A DNA stretch of 64,000 nucleotides from Paenibacillus sacheonensis (GTDB lineage: Bacteria > Bacillota > Bacilli > Paenibacillales > Paenibacillaceae), in assembly GCF_009909195.1 (NCBI RefSeq), contig NZ_JAAAMU010000018.1, positions 62,001-126,000 on the forward strand. The letters run 5' to 3'. The translations under genes and the position numbers were made by a program. Below, piece by piece: positions 35,413-44,172 of the stretch. The notes under the pieces are model-generated. The model was not told the origin of the DNA, made no database searches, and was given only the letters and a program-made list of their open reading frames with translations. Positions within the stretch are counted from its first letter, which is position 1, and the number at the start of each line of letters is the position of its first letter.

Positions 35413-36303
35413 ATGGAGAAATCGGCGTCCAGGGGAACGGCTATCGGTGCCGTGAATTGGATCGAGAAGAAGGCAGCGCTGGATGAATTGCTTATGCAAG
35501 CGGACAAGTTGTCCGTTCAACCTATGGATCAAGGCTTCGAAGCCGAAGTGAGGATGATCCGCGCGGATATCGGAAGTTTCGTCCTGAAAGTCTGGAACAG
35601 AAGCTCCAAGCCGGATATCCGGTTTCAATACCGGTTGCTGGATACCCTGTCCGAACGCGGCTTGTCCGTCTCCTCTCCGGTGGGCTGGGGAATCGACGAG
35701 AACGGCAATCAGGTGCTGCTGACATCCTTTGACGGTACGCCGATCCGCAAGGTGAATGAACGGAAACTGGCAGATCTGGCCGGCATTCTGTCGAGCATTC
35801 ATCGCATTCGCGTGGAAGAGCTGGAGGACCGCGGCCTGCAGCTTCCGAAGTACGAGATGATTCATTACTTTTTCCCTGGAATTGACGATCATCCGGACCT
35901 AGCCCGGTTAGCAATGACGCTCGTGCAGCGGATGCCAATAAGGCAGGATCGCATCATTCATGGCGATTTTCATTTGGCCAATCTGCTGGAGGATAACGGC
36001 CGATATACCGTTATCGATTGGACGAACGGTCAACTCGGGGATGCCCGTTATGATTTTGCCTGGGCGCTGACTTTGTTGCGCATCTACGCCTCGGATCGCA
36101 ATGCGGCACGGTTCCGTGCCGCGTATTTGTTGGACAACGAGATTTCGCGCGAGGAACTCGAGGCGTTCGGCGCGCTGGCCTGTCTCCGATGGCTGCTGCT
36201 GCATAGAGGCAGCGGCGTGCCTGCCGGGCCAACGACGATGAAACGCGTGAAAAGCCTCATCGCCGGCAATCCGTTCTTGGCGGGGATGGCTGCTGGGATT
36301 TGA
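35413..36303 (+). CDS. APH-fold phosphotransferase
   Basis: 296 aa, AGGAGGCG 9 nt before ATG. The catalytic loop reads RIIHGDFHLANLL (about residue 180), then YTVIDWTNGQLGDARYDFAWAL. This combination resembles homoserine-kinase/choline-kinase-like and macrolide-kinase-like members of the APH family. Not closely related to the phosphotransferase at 33655-34566. Substrate unknown. It is followed by a strong hairpin shared with the convergent MFS gene. Confidence 0.87.
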   Translation: MEKSASRGTAIGAVNWIEKKAALDELLMQADKLSVQPMDQGFEAEVRMIRADIGSFVLKVWNRSSKPDIRFQYRLLDTLSERGLSVSSPVGWGIDENGNQVLLTSFDGTPIRKVNERKLADLAGILSSIHRIRVEELEDRGLQLPKYEMIHYFFPGIDDHPDLARLAMTLVQRMPIRQDRIIHGDFHLANLLEDNGRYTVIDWTNGQLGDARYDFAWALTLLRIYASDRNAARFRAAYLLDNEISREELEAFGALACLRWLLLHRGSGVPAGPTTMKRVKSLIAGNPFLAGMAAGI

Positions 36304-36386
36304 CCGAGGCGGCTGGATTGGCGTGGAATGGAGAGGGTAGGCGGGAAAATACGGCTTCGGCTTGCAATTGCCTCCCGCATGCATAA

Positions 36387-36419
36387 ACAGCCCCGGCTTC
36401 AGTGCGAAGCCGGGGCTGT
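36387..36419. terminator. Bidirectional terminator-like hairpin
   Basis: A 14-bp perfect stem, ACAGCCCCGGCTTC and its complement, loops through AGTGC between two convergent genes. The T-runs on both sides are short. Confidence 0.75.
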
Positions 36420-36491
36420 GCGGTTTAATTAGACCGCCGTAGCAGCGAAGTGGTAAGCTTTTAAGACGATCCGTGCATGAAGAGCAACCCG

Positions 36492-37697
36492 CTACGACTT
36501 GGCAGCGTATTTCCGGTCCAGCAGGACGCAAATCATAGTGAGCAGGAGCGCTCCTCCGACGAGCGCGGCGCCGACCGGAGGGAGGTCTTTCAAGGACAGA
36601 TGCGTAATGACGGTCCCGCCGATGAACGCGCCTACCGCATTGCCAAGGTTGCCGGCGGAATGGCTCGTCGTGGAGGCGAGCGCGGGCGCAGACTTGGCCA
36701 GGCTCATGATGCGCACCTGCATGCCCGGGAAGACGGCGAAGGTAGCGGTGCCCCACAGGAAGACCGTTGCAACGGCGGCGATCTGGTTGTGAACGGTGAA
36801 GGTGAACACGGCCAGGATGATGCAGATCGCGGCGTATAATCCGAGAACCGTAGGCATCAGTTTCCAATCCGCGAGCTTGCCGCCGAAGATGTTGCCGATC
36901 GTGACGCCGAAGCCGAAGAGCACGAGAATCCAAGTTACGCTATGTTCGGCAAACCCGGAGATCTCCACCATGAGCGGAGTAATGTAGGTGAAAATCGTGA
37001 ACAGGCCGGCGTTGCCGAGTACGGCAATGAGCAGGAACAATAGCAGCCGGGGATTCGCCAGGGCGGTTACCTGCTTCGAGATGCTGACCGGCGTTTCCTT
37101 CTTCAGTTTCGGAATCAAGAGGACGATGGCGATAAGCGTAATGACGCCCATGAGCGCGATCGCCGCGAACGAGGCGCGCCAACCCATGTGCTGGCCGATG
37201 AAGGTTCCGAGAGGCACGCCGATAATGTTGGAGATCGTGACGCCGGCCATCATCATGGACACGGCCCCGGCCCGCTTGTCGGGCGCGACAAGGCTGGACG
37301 CAATGACGGCCCCGACGCCGAAGAACGTGCCGTGCGTGAGCGCGGTCAGCAGCCGGGCGCCCATAAGAACGGCATAGCTCGGCGCGAACACGGAGATGGC
37401 GTTGCCCAGGATGAAGAGCCCCATGAGGAAGCATAACAGCTGCTTCTGGGGGATTTTGTGCGTCAGCACCGTCAGGATCGGCGCACCGACCGCAACGCCC
37501 AGCGCATACATCGTAATGAGTTGTCCGGCAGCGGAGATACTGACGTGCAAGTCATCGGCAACGTTCGGAAGAATGCCCATGATGACGAATTCCGTCATGC
37601 CGATCGCGAAAGCGCCGAGGGTCAGGGAGAGCAGCGGCAGGGAGGAGGATTGTTTCTTGACGGTTGCCTTGCCAGGGGCGACATGCGATAATTCCAT
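36492..37697 (-). CDS. MFS transporter, DHA1 (AraJ/YdhP-like) family
   Basis: 401 aa from ATG 37697 (MELSHVAPGKATVKK), 8-12 nt after AAAGGTGAT. The upstream extension to 37808 lacks a ribosome binding site. Twelve membrane segments. The family opening is LPLLSLTLGAFAIGMTEFVIMGILPNVADDLHVSISAAGQLITMYALGVAVGAPI. A typical drug or sugar efflux pump of the arabinose/nucleoside exporter group. Divergent from a ywnA-like Rrf2 regulator, so it might be co-regulated, although the operator lies closer to the regulator. Confidence 0.9.
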   Translation of the reverse strand: MELSHVAPGKATVKKQSSSLPLLSLTLGAFAIGMTEFVIMGILPNVADDLHVSISAAGQLITMYALGVAVGAPILTVLTHKIPQKQLLCFLMGLFILGNAISVFAPSYAVLMGARLLTALTHGTFFGVGAVIASSLVAPDKRAGAVSMMMAGVTISNIIGVPLGTFIGQHMGWRASFAAIALMGVITLIAIVLLIPKLKKETPVSISKQVTALANPRLLLFLLIAVLGNAGLFTIFTYITPLMVEISGFAEHSVTWILVLFGFGVTIGNIFGGKLADWKLMPTVLGLYAAICIILAVFTFTVHNQIAAVATVFLWGTATFAVFPGMQVRIMSLAKSAPALASTTSHSAGNLGNAVGAFIGGTVITHLSLKDLPPVGAALVGGALLLTMICVLLDRKYAAKS

Positions 37698-37881
37698 GAT
37701 GTTAAAAATCACCTTTCGCTTTGTGTCATGAAGCCTATGCGGGGTTGTTGCATAACCTTTTGCGGGGAGCTTTCTTCCTATTGTGTGGGGTCCCGGGCGG
37801 GGAAGCAATACCTTTCAATGAAATGACAATATTTTATGCGAATTAAGTTGGATGGCCAGAAAAAATGGCGGGCAGCCGAGG

Positions 37882-37911
37882 TTGACTTTCAAATCATGTT
37901 GTAACTATAAT
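37882..37911 (+). promoter_or_regulatory. Promoter of the Rrf2 regulator gene
   Basis: -35 TTGACT (37882-37887), 18-bp spacer, -10 TATAAT (37906-37911). The -10 lies at the centre of the operator palindrome 37898-37920, the arrangement of a repressed, autoregulated promoter. Confidence 0.75.
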
Positions 37912-37920
37912 GGTTACAAC
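37898..37920. promoter_or_regulatory. Rrf2 operator, copy 1
   Basis: GTTGTAAC, seven bases TATAATG, then GTTACAAC: an 8-bp perfect inverted repeat. The same arms recur at 38402-38424, upstream of the next gene. Confidence 0.85.
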
Positions 37921-37935
37921 GAAAGGGTGTTGGGC

Positions 37936-38379
37936 ATGCAAATCAGCAGCAGGTTTTCCATCGGCGTACACATCTTGTCCTTGCTGGCCGTGAACTCGGG
38001 CGCGCATCTCACATCGGAATGGATCGCCGGCAGCGTCGGAACGAATCCGGTCGTCATTCGCCGCGTGACGGGACAGCTGAAGAAGGCCGGGCTTGTAGAG
38101 GTGCGTGCAGGCAGCGGCGGAGCCACGCTGGCGCGGGGATTGGAATCGATCACCTTGCTGGACGTGTACCGTGCCGTCGACGCCGTGGAAGAAGGCAAGC
38201 TGTTCCATATGCACGAGCAGCCGAATCCGAACTGCGAGGTCGGCGCCAATATCGAGCATGTGCTGCGACTGCTGATGCTGAAGGCGCAGGACGCGATGGA
38301 AGGCGTGCTTGGAGCGGTGACGATGCGGGAGCTCGTCGACGTGCTGGCCGTCGAGATCAAGAGAAGCGCGGTGAAGTGA
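37936..38379 (+). CDS. Rrf2 family transcriptional repressor (YwnA-like)
   Basis: 147 aa from ATG 37936 (MQISSRFSIGVHILSLLAVN) after AAAGGGTG. The winged helix contains LTSEWIAGSVGTNPVVIRRVTGQLKKAGLVEVRAGSGGATLAR. Unlike IscR or NsrR it has no three-Cys iron-sulfur cluster; the only Cys is in PNPNCEVG near residue 98, in the position of the conserved Cys in YwnA/CymR-type proteins. It is flanked by two identical-arm operators and followed by a YwnB-like gene, the arrangement known from Bacillus subtilis ywnA-ywnB. Probably a redox- or electrophile-sensing repressor. Confidence 0.9.
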   Translation: MQISSRFSIGVHILSLLAVNSGAHLTSEWIAGSVGTNPVVIRRVTGQLKKAGLVEVRAGSGGATLARGLESITLLDVYRAVDAVEEGKLFHMHEQPNPNCEVGANIEHVLRLLMLKAQDAMEGVLGAVTMRELVDVLAVEIKRSAVK

Positions 38380-38401
38380 GGGCGCTTTTCTTTTTGGAAG
38401 C

Positions 38402-38424
38402 GTTGTAACTGTTATGGTTACAAC
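38402..38424. promoter_or_regulatory. Rrf2 operator, copy 2
   Basis: GTTGTAAC, TGTTATG, GTTACAAC: the same 8-bp arms and 7-bp spacer as at 37898-37920, here between the Rrf2 and the NAD(P)-binding gene. Only the central heptamer differs. Confidence 0.85.
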
Positions 38425-38516
38425 GGTGAGCGAGAGACAAGCAGAACAGCTGCCGCATACCGCCCCTTTCGAAGGCAGACGTCATTATAAACCAAATTCA
38501 CAGGAGGTTATCGATT

Positions 38517-39167
38517 ATGAAGATCGCAATTATCGGTGCAAGCGGCAAGGCAGGGAGCCTCGTCGCGAAGGAAGCGGCGGCAAGAGGACATGAGGTAACG
38601 GCCATCGTCCGCAGCGCGGCCAAAGCGGCAGCAGCGGGATTGAACGGCTTCGCCGTGCTGGAAAAGGATATCTTCGACCTGAACGCGCAGGATCTCGGCG
38701 CCTTCGACGTCGTCGTGAACGCGTTCGGCGCCTCTCCGGGGCAGGAACGCCAGCACGTGGACGCGGGCCGCTCGCTGATCGGCGCGCTGCAAGGCGCGCC
38801 CGGAACGCGCATGATCGTCATCGGCGGAGCGGGCAGCCTCTACGTGGACGAAGCGAAGACGGTTCGTCTCGTCGACACGCCGGAGTTTCCGGAGATGTAC
38901 AAAGCGACGGCGCTGGCTGCGGCGGACCACTTGGAGGATCTGCGGGCAGCTTCCGGTATCCGCTGGACGTTCATGAGCCCTGCCGCATTCTTCGACGCGG
39001 CAGGCAAACGCACGGGTACGTACCGCGCCGGTACCGACTGGCTGCTGGTCAACGCGAAGGGCGACAGCTACCTCAGCTATGAAGACGGCGCGCTCGCGCT
39101 CGTCGACGAGATCGAGCGGCCGCAGCACGAGAACGCGCGCTTTACGGTCGTATCGGAAGCCGATTAA
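38517..39167 (+). CDS. NAD(P)-binding NmrA/YwnB-like oxidoreductase
   Basis: 216 aa, AGGAGG 8 nt before ATG. MKIAIIGASGKAGSLVAKEAAARGHEVTAIVRS is the Rossmann start of NmrA/YwnB atypical SDRs. DVVVNAFGASPGQE, MIVIGGAGSLYVDE and RWTFMSPAAFFDAAGKRTG follow as in YwnB. It probably reduces a small reactive compound or senses NAD(P). Own operator at 38402-38424, so co-regulated with the repressor gene but able to be transcribed alone. Confidence 0.9.
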   Translation: MKIAIIGASGKAGSLVAKEAAARGHEVTAIVRSAAKAAAAGLNGFAVLEKDIFDLNAQDLGAFDVVVNAFGASPGQERQHVDAGRSLIGALQGAPGTRMIVIGGAGSLYVDEAKTVRLVDTPEFPEMYKATALAAADHLEDLRAASGIRWTFMSPAAFFDAAGKRTGTYRAGTDWLLVNAKGDSYLSYEDGALALVDEIERPQHENARFTVVSEAD

Positions 39168-39414
39168 CGGACTGCGGCGATGTGAGTATCGGTCGCGAGG
39201 CGGGTGTGCATGGCAGTGCGTGTAAGGCGCGGTAAGCTAGTGCGGTGCGTGTAAGCGCGGTAAGCCAGTGCGGTGCACCAAAACAGTATGCCCATGCGGT
39301 GCGTACCAAAGCAGCGCGCCGAAATTGTGCGCAATAGCCGTGCGCCAACATAGTGTGCAATAGCCGTGCGTCAAACAGGACCCCGTGCGGTGCCCCACAG
39401 CCGGTATTTAAAGC

Positions 39415-39500
39415 AGTGCCCCAAAGTGGTGCCCCAAGCAATACTCTAAAGCGGTGCCCCAAAGTGGTGCCCCAAGCAATACTCTAAAGCGGTGCCCCAA
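39415..39500. repeat. 38-bp tandem repeat of GTGCCCCAAAG units
   Basis: AAGCAATACTCTAAAG starts at 39436 and again at 39474, 38 bp apart, each followed by CGGTGCCCCAAAG. Shorter relatives of the same unit extend on both sides. Confidence 0.75.
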
Positions 39501-39527
39501 AGCGGCGCTCCAAGCAGTGCCCCAAAG

Positions 39528-39569
39528 CAGTGTTCCAAAGCCAATGGCTTTGGGGCACTGTTTTTTGTT
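39528..39569 (+). terminator. Strong terminator built from the repeat unit
   Basis: CAGTG-TT-CCAAAGCC pairs with GGCTTTGG-GG-CACTG around AAT (two mismatched positions), followed by TTTTTTGTTTT. The arms are the GTGCCCCAAAG unit of the preceding repeats and its complement. Confidence 0.85.
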
Positions 39570-39588
39570 TTGTATGCAGGATGGACCC

Positions 39589-39691
39589 GACGGCTGGAAG
39601 TCTGGTGAAGAGCTGTACGGAGTGCAATTCATCGGTCTCGCCGGCTGGAAATCCGGCGAAGAGGTGCATCAGGTGCACTATAAATTGAAAG
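39589..39691. repeat. 52-bp units with GTGCA/TGCAC inverted arms
   Basis: GCTGGAAGTCTGGTGAAGAG starts at about 39593 and a related copy at about 39645. A third copy is at 40164-40227, where GAAGAGGTGCACCAGGTGCACTA matches 39659-39681 at all but one base. The encoded peptides repeat every 17 codons, but no start or ribosome binding site supports a gene. Confidence 0.65.
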
Positions 39692-39834
39692 AAACCGGCG
39701 TTTTTTAAACGGAGGTTTTTCTCTTTTGTTTTCAAGGTTCCAAATTAGGGCTACGTATACGACGGTGGCGGATACATCAGCAAGCGGGGGAAGTTGCCGA
39801 TCGTGTAACGTACGTAAGCTTGTGCTGATTCCCA

Positions 39835-40061
39835 ACTTCTAACGATTGCCAGCGGTGCTATTCCCCCAAAAACACGGCTAAATAAACCCTAACGGTTGTG
39901 ACAGACGTTATCGGGCGCATTGAAGCTGATTTGCACAGAAAGTCTTGGAATAAGCCTCCTGACACGCGTTAGCGATATAAAGTAGACATTTTAAGCCAAA
40001 TAAGCATCTATACAAGCGTTAGCTGCAAGGTGCTTTAGCTCTAGGTTGATTTTCGCAAGCA
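39835..40061. repeat. Intergenic element A (paralogue of element B at 47165-47383)
   Basis: Contains four CTAACG/CGTTAG-centred blocks starting near 39839, 39888, 39958 and 40010, and ends in GGTTGATTTTCGCAAGCA (40044-40061). The same four blocks with nearly the same spacing (about 50, 70, 50) and the same final 18-mer occur at 47165-47383. AAGCCTCCTGACA and CGTTAGCGAT are shared. Confidence 0.75.
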
Positions 40062-40305
40062 GGGCTACAATGGCTTGCATCTGCGATCTGCAATCCTATA
40101 AGTTCCGGGATTTTTGATTTTCTCGACATTCTGAGGTACACCACGTCTACCACAAGAGTCTCGCCGGCAGGAAATCATTGCGAAGAGGTGCACCAGGTGC
40201 ACTACATCGGTCTTGCCGATAGAACCCTCTTCGAAAGAAGGTTCAATTGGCAACCCGTACACGATATCAAGCCTGCCGGCCAGCCCGTCGGCCAATTAGG
40301 CGTCC

Positions 40306-41628
40306 CTATTTCCCCGCGCTCAATGGCAGCTGCACGAGGAACGTCGTCGACTCCCGCGGCACGCTTCTCGCGCTGATCCGCCCTTTATGCTGCTCCACGA
40401 TCGACTTGGCGATCGCGAGTCCGAGGCCGTAGCCGCCTTTCTTGCGGGAGCGGGACGCATCGATGCGGTAGAAGCGGTCGAAGATCCGCTCCAGATGCTC
40501 CGCCGCGATGCCTTCGCCGGTGTTGGTGACGGCGAGTTGAACGTCGTGATGGCGCCTGCTCATCTTGAGCGCGATGGAGCCCTCCGCATTAGCGTATTTG
40601 ACGGCATTGTCCAAGAGAATCATGACGACCTGCTTGATTTGCTCGCTGCTGCCGCGGACGGTAAGGCCCGGTTCGATCTCGTAGCTGAGCGAGATCTGCT
40701 TCTCGAAGATGACGGCTTCCATCGTCAGAATGACGCTTTCGACCGCTTCGCTGGCATCGAACGGGGCGTAGATCATGCGCTCCCGCGAGTCGTCCATCTC
40801 GGTCAAGTACAACAGGTCGCCGGTCAGCGTCTTCATGCGCTCCGTCTCGGACTTGATATGATGCAGCCATTTGGCCTGCTCGCGGATCGGATCGTCGCTG
40901 TTGGCGAGCAGCACGTCCGCATGGGTATTGATGACGGCCAGCGGCGTCTTCAATTCATGCGAAGCGTCGGCGATGAACCGTTTCTGCTTGTCGAAGGCAT
41001 CCTTGACGGGCGCGATCGACCGATTCGCGAAGTACCGGCTCGTGAAGAAAATAACGATGAGCATCGCCAGCCCCACGGCCAGGAACGTATAGACGAGATT
41101 TCGCAAAATCGTCTGCTGTGCCGTCACGTCCAGATAGACGATGTCGTGGCCGGATCCGTTGTTCAGCACCAAGTACGCCCAGCGATTGCCTTCGAGGGTG
41201 AAGCGTCCGATGTCCGACCTGCCGGCGGCGGCTTTCTTCGCGGCCAGCGCATAGAAGTCCGCGTCCATGTCGAACCGCGAGATCGTTGCCTTGATCGTCC
41301 AATCGCCGTCCGTCTGCAGCAAGAACGATACGGATCGATCCGGCAGCGGGCTGCCGCTGCCGGATCCGTTCATGGGAGGGGGACTCCCGTCGCCGCCGGG
41401 ACTCGGCATGCCGCCCCGGCCGCCACCCCCGCCGCCCTTGTGGTTGTCGCCGGGACCGCCGCCGCCCTGTTTGTGGTAGAACTCCGCGACGCCGTGCAGC
41501 TCCATGTCGGTATCGCTGCGCACGTTCTGATAGGTGATCGTGTAGATGGCCGCGAACGCCACGAGCATCATGCAGGAGATGATGACCATGTTCAAGATCA
41601 TGAAGCGGTTCCGAAGCCTGCTGAACAT
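40306..41628 (-). CDS. Sensor histidine kinase
   Basis: 440 aa. Membrane segments at about 9-31 (MVIISCMMLVAFAAIYTITY) and 187-209 (VYTFLAVGLAMLIVIFFTSRYF) enclose an extracellular domain. That domain holds an unusual Gly/Pro stretch (about residues 52-97: GGGGPGDNHKGGGGGGRGG, then PSPGGDGSPPPMNGSGSGSP). The H-box is FIADASHELKTPLAVINTH; the N, G1 and G2 boxes are LLDNAVKYAN, VTNTGEGI and KKGGYGLGLAIAKS. No clear HAMP domain. Its ATG overlaps the response regulator stop by 1 nt. Divergent from the VTC operon, which it probably controls. Confidence 0.93.
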   Translation of the reverse strand: MFSRLRNRFMILNMVIISCMMLVAFAAIYTITYQNVRSDTDMELHGVAEFYHKQGGGGPGDNHKGGGGGGRGGMPSPGGDGSPPPMNGSGSGSPLPDRSVSFLLQTDGDWTIKATISRFDMDADFYALAAKKAAAGRSDIGRFTLEGNRWAYLVLNNGSGHDIVYLDVTAQQTILRNLVYTFLAVGLAMLIVIFFTSRYFANRSIAPVKDAFDKQKRFIADASHELKTPLAVINTHADVLLANSDDPIREQAKWLHHIKSETERMKTLTGDLLYLTEMDDSRERMIYAPFDASEAVESVILTMEAVIFEKQISLSYEIEPGLTVRGSSEQIKQVVMILLDNAVKYANAEGSIALKMSRRHHDVQLAVTNTGEGIAAEHLERIFDRFYRIDASRSRKKGGYGLGLAIAKSIVEQHKGRISARSVPRESTTFLVQLPLSAGK

Positions 41629-42305
41629 CAGTCGGTCGCCTCCAATACATAGCCGACGCCGCGAATCGTATTGATACGGACGGAGGCGTGCAGGAACGTC
41701 AGCTTTTTCCGCAAGAACGAAATATACACTTCCACGTTATTATGCTCCACTTCCGTATCGAATCCCCACAGCTTCTCGATGATTTGTTCCTTCGACGTCA
41801 CCGCGCTTTTACGGGTCATCATCAGCTCCAGCAGCTCGCTTTCTTTGAGGATCAGCTTGAGCTCCTTGCCGCCGCAGGCCAGCTTCAGCGTCGACGTATT
41901 CAGTTCGATATCCCCGAACTTCAGCGTGTCGTCAGGCATCACTTCCCCTTTGCGTCTCAGGGCCGCCCGAATTCTCGCGAGCAGCTCGCCCGTCGAGAAC
42001 GGCTTGGCGACATAGTCGTCCGCGCCATGGTCGAGCCCCGTGATTTTGTCGTCGGTTTCTCCTTTGGCGGTCAGCAGAATCACCGGCGTCGCGACGCCTT
42101 GCGCCCGCAGCGCCTTCAAGACGGAGATTCCGTCCAGCTCGGGCAGCATGATGTCGAGCAGCAGCAAATCATAGATGCCGCTTAGTGCGTAATCGAGACC
42201 GGATTGGCCGTCATGCGCGACGTCGACCGAGTAATGATGTTTCTTTAGGATTTGGGTCAGCGCTTCCGCCAAATGCACCTCGTCCTCTACGATTAACAGT
42301 CTCAT
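41628..42305 (-). CDS. OmpR/PhoB family response regulator
   Basis: 225 aa. Receiver residues: acidic pair in VEDEVHL, phosphorylated Asp in LLLLDIMLPELDG (about 51), Thr in ILLTAKG, Lys in YVAKPF. The C-terminal winged helix ends with RVNTIRGVGYVLEATD-type sequence. First gene of the pair. Direct repeats of GAACCTTTAA in the divergent promoter region are its likely target. Confidence 0.95.
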   Translation of the reverse strand: MRLLIVEDEVHLAEALTQILKKHHYSVDVAHDGQSGLDYALSGIYDLLLLDIMLPELDGISVLKALRAQGVATPVILLTAKGETDDKITGLDHGADDYVAKPFSTGELLARIRAALRRKGEVMPDDTLKFGDIELNTSTLKLACGGKELKLILKESELLELMMTRKSAVTSKEQIIEKLWGFDTEVEHNNVEVYISFLRKKLTFLHASVRINTIRGVGYVLEATD

Positions 42306-42366
42306 GCGCCTGTTCCCCTTTGCGTCCTATATCGTGTAGCGGATTACACGCTTCATTATAGGCACC

Positions 42367-42467
42367 GAACCTTTAACGAACCTTTAATTCAATTTAATCG
42401 CTGCCGGGCCGGGGCGCAAATAATAATTCGGACGCCTTTACAAACATTTAAGATTCGTTAAAGGTTC
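42367..42467. promoter_or_regulatory. Response-regulator direct repeats between the two divergent operons
   Basis: GAACCTTTAA at 42367-42376 and 42378-42387 (11 bp apart, typical for OmpR-class tandem binding), plus an inverted copy TTAAAGGTTC at 42458-42467, nearer the VTC gene. The layout fits control of both operons by the response regulator. Confidence 0.65.
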
Positions 42468-42529
42468 GGGTTCTAAGATACAGTCATGGAACGGCGGGCG
42501 GCGCCGGCACGAAAGGAGCGAAAGCCTGC

Positions 42530-43300
42530 ATGGCGATCGAAGTATTCAATCGTTACGAGAATAAATACCTGATGGACACGAACGCCTTTCATCATATTTA
42601 TAACCGGCTGCTGGCCAGCATGGTGCCTGACGAGTACAACAGGGACGACGAATTTTATGCCATTAGCAATCTCTATTATGATACGGAGCATGATTCCTTG
42701 ATCCGCGCCAGCCTGGCCAAGCCGAAGTATCGGGAGAAGCTGCGCATTCGGGCGTACGGTATCCCGGAGCATGACGCGAAAGTGTACCTGGAGCTGAAGA
42801 AGAAGGTATTCGGCCTGGTGAACAAGCGAAGAACGGCGCTCAAGCTGCACGAAGCGTATGATTTTGTCGGGTCGGGCATCGCGCCGGAATTCAGAACGGG
42901 CATGAACAAGCAGGTCATCCAAGAACTCGGCTATTTCCTATCGCGTTACGAGCTGAAGCCGAAGCTCTATCTGGCATATGACCGAATCGCGCTCTTCAGT
43001 AAGGAGAACCGGGATCTGCGCATCACGTTCGATACGAATATCCGGTCGAGGCGGTACGAGGTCAAGCTCGAGAACGGCGATTACGGGGAGCAGCTGATGG
43101 AGCCGGGGCAATGGCTGATGGAAGTAAAGGCCGAGAAAACCGTCCCGGTCTGGCTGTCCCGGCTGCTGTCGGAGCTCGGCATGTTTCGGACGAGCTTCTC
43201 CAAGTACGGCAACGAATACAAACGATTGAAGCGGAACGAAAGGAACGGCATCCTCGCTGCCGGGACTGAAAACAGCGAAAGGGAGAGCGTACTTATATGA
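42530..43300 (+). CDS. VTC-domain polyphosphate polymerase-like protein
   Basis: 256 aa, AAAGGAG upstream of the ATG. The tunnel-forming VTC fold is recognisable from FNRYENKYLMD, YAISNLYYDTEHDSLIRASL, KYREKLRIRAYG, VYLELKKKVFGLVNKRR and, near the end, WLMEVKAEKTVPVWLSRLLSELGM. These supply the basic residues that bind polyphosphate or nucleotide. In this genomic setting VTC proteins are usually followed by DUF4956, as here. It probably makes polyphosphate or another phosphate polymer at the membrane. Confidence 0.9.
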   Translation: MAIEVFNRYENKYLMDTNAFHHIYNRLLASMVPDEYNRDDEFYAISNLYYDTEHDSLIRASLAKPKYREKLRIRAYGIPEHDAKVYLELKKKVFGLVNKRRTALKLHEAYDFVGSGIAPEFRTGMNKQVIQELGYFLSRYELKPKLYLAYDRIALFSKENRDLRITFDTNIRSRRYEVKLENGDYGEQLMEPGQWLMEVKAEKTVPVWLSRLLSELGMFRTSFSKYGNEYKRLKRNERNGILAAGTENSERESVLI

Positions 43301-43977
43301 TCGATTCTATCCTGACGACGGCGGCGGAGGGCCAGGCGCTCACGTTCACCGATGCTTTATTGACCATTGTCGTATCCATTGCGCTGGGAGCGCTGATCAG
43401 CTGGACGTACATGCGGACGCAGGCGACCTATACGCAAAATTTCGCGCTCACGATGATCGTGCTGCCCGCGATCGTCGCCATCATCATTCTGCTGATCGGC
43501 AGCAACATCGCGAGAGCGTTCAGCTTGGCAGGGGCCTTCTCCATCATCCGGTTCCGCAGCGCGCCGGGCGACCCGAAGGATATCGCGTTCGTCCTGTTCA
43601 CGATGGCGGCCGGTCTGGCCTGCGGCGTCGGCTCGCTCGACTACGGCATTTTGTTCACGATCGTGCTCTGCGGGCTGATGTTCGTGCTGCGCGCCATGAA
43701 TTTCGGGGGTAAGCGGGCAGCGCAGAAGCTGCTCAAGGTGACGATCCCGGAGAATCTGGGCTATGAAGAAGCGTTTGACGAGGTGTTCAACCAATTCGGC
43801 ATCGCCTACGAGCTTCGCAAGGTGAGAACGACGGAGCTAGGCAGCCTGTACGAAGTGGTCTATGCGGTAACGATCGACGAACGCACGAACCAGAAGGATT
43901 TTCTCGACGCCATCCGCTGCAGGAACGGCAATTTGGATATTACTTTAACGATGAGTCCCGCGACGGCTGAGTATTAA
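43297..43977 (+). CDS. DUF4956 membrane protein
   Basis: 226 aa, overlapping the VTC gene by 4 bp (ATGA). Four membrane segments in the first 135 residues (ALLTIVVSIALGALISWTYM, FALTMIVLPAIVAIIILLIG, DIAFVLFTMAAGLACGVGSL, ILFTIVLCGLMFVLRAMNF). Between them is the conserved FSLAGAFSIIRFRSAPGDPKD. A cytoplasmic ACT-like end follows. Family function unknown; it is always seen with VTC proteins, so a partner or channel role is inferred. Confidence 0.92.
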   Translation: MIDSILTTAAEGQALTFTDALLTIVVSIALGALISWTYMRTQATYTQNFALTMIVLPAIVAIIILLIGSNIARAFSLAGAFSIIRFRSAPGDPKDIAFVLFTMAAGLACGVGSLDYGILFTIVLCGLMFVLRAMNFGGKRAAQKLLKVTIPENLGYEEAFDEVFNQFGIAYELRKVRTTELGSLYEVVYAVTIDERTNQKDFLDAIRCRNGNLDITLTMSPATAEY

Positions 43978-44172
43978 CTGACATACTTGTGCGTGTTTAG
44001 GGTGGTATGTATTTAATCGTTTGAGTTTTTTATATGGTTAAGCAAAGACGGCCCAGCGCAGCACCGGCAATTGCAGGCGAGAGTGACTTTGGCGCAAAGC
44101 ACCGCGGGAACGATCGCCGAGATAGGCGGTACGAAGCGGGGAGCTTATTTAACAATCCGAGAGGAATGATGA

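Larger units (their letters stand above)
39168..40305. other. 1.1-kb gene-free region rich in repeats
   Basis: In order: a G/C-rich degenerate array of GCGGTGCGT/GTGCCCCAAAG units (39190-39527), a hairpin terminator (39528-39569), about 52-bp units with GTGCA/TGCAC arms (39589-39691 and again 40164-40227), and intergenic element A (39835-40061). Short open frames here are made of repeats and are not believed. Confidence 0.7.

Noticed and set aside
39454-39708. 84-codon plus-strand gene in the repeat region
   Set aside because: It reads through the terminator hairpin and two copies of the 52-bp unit; no ribosome binding site.
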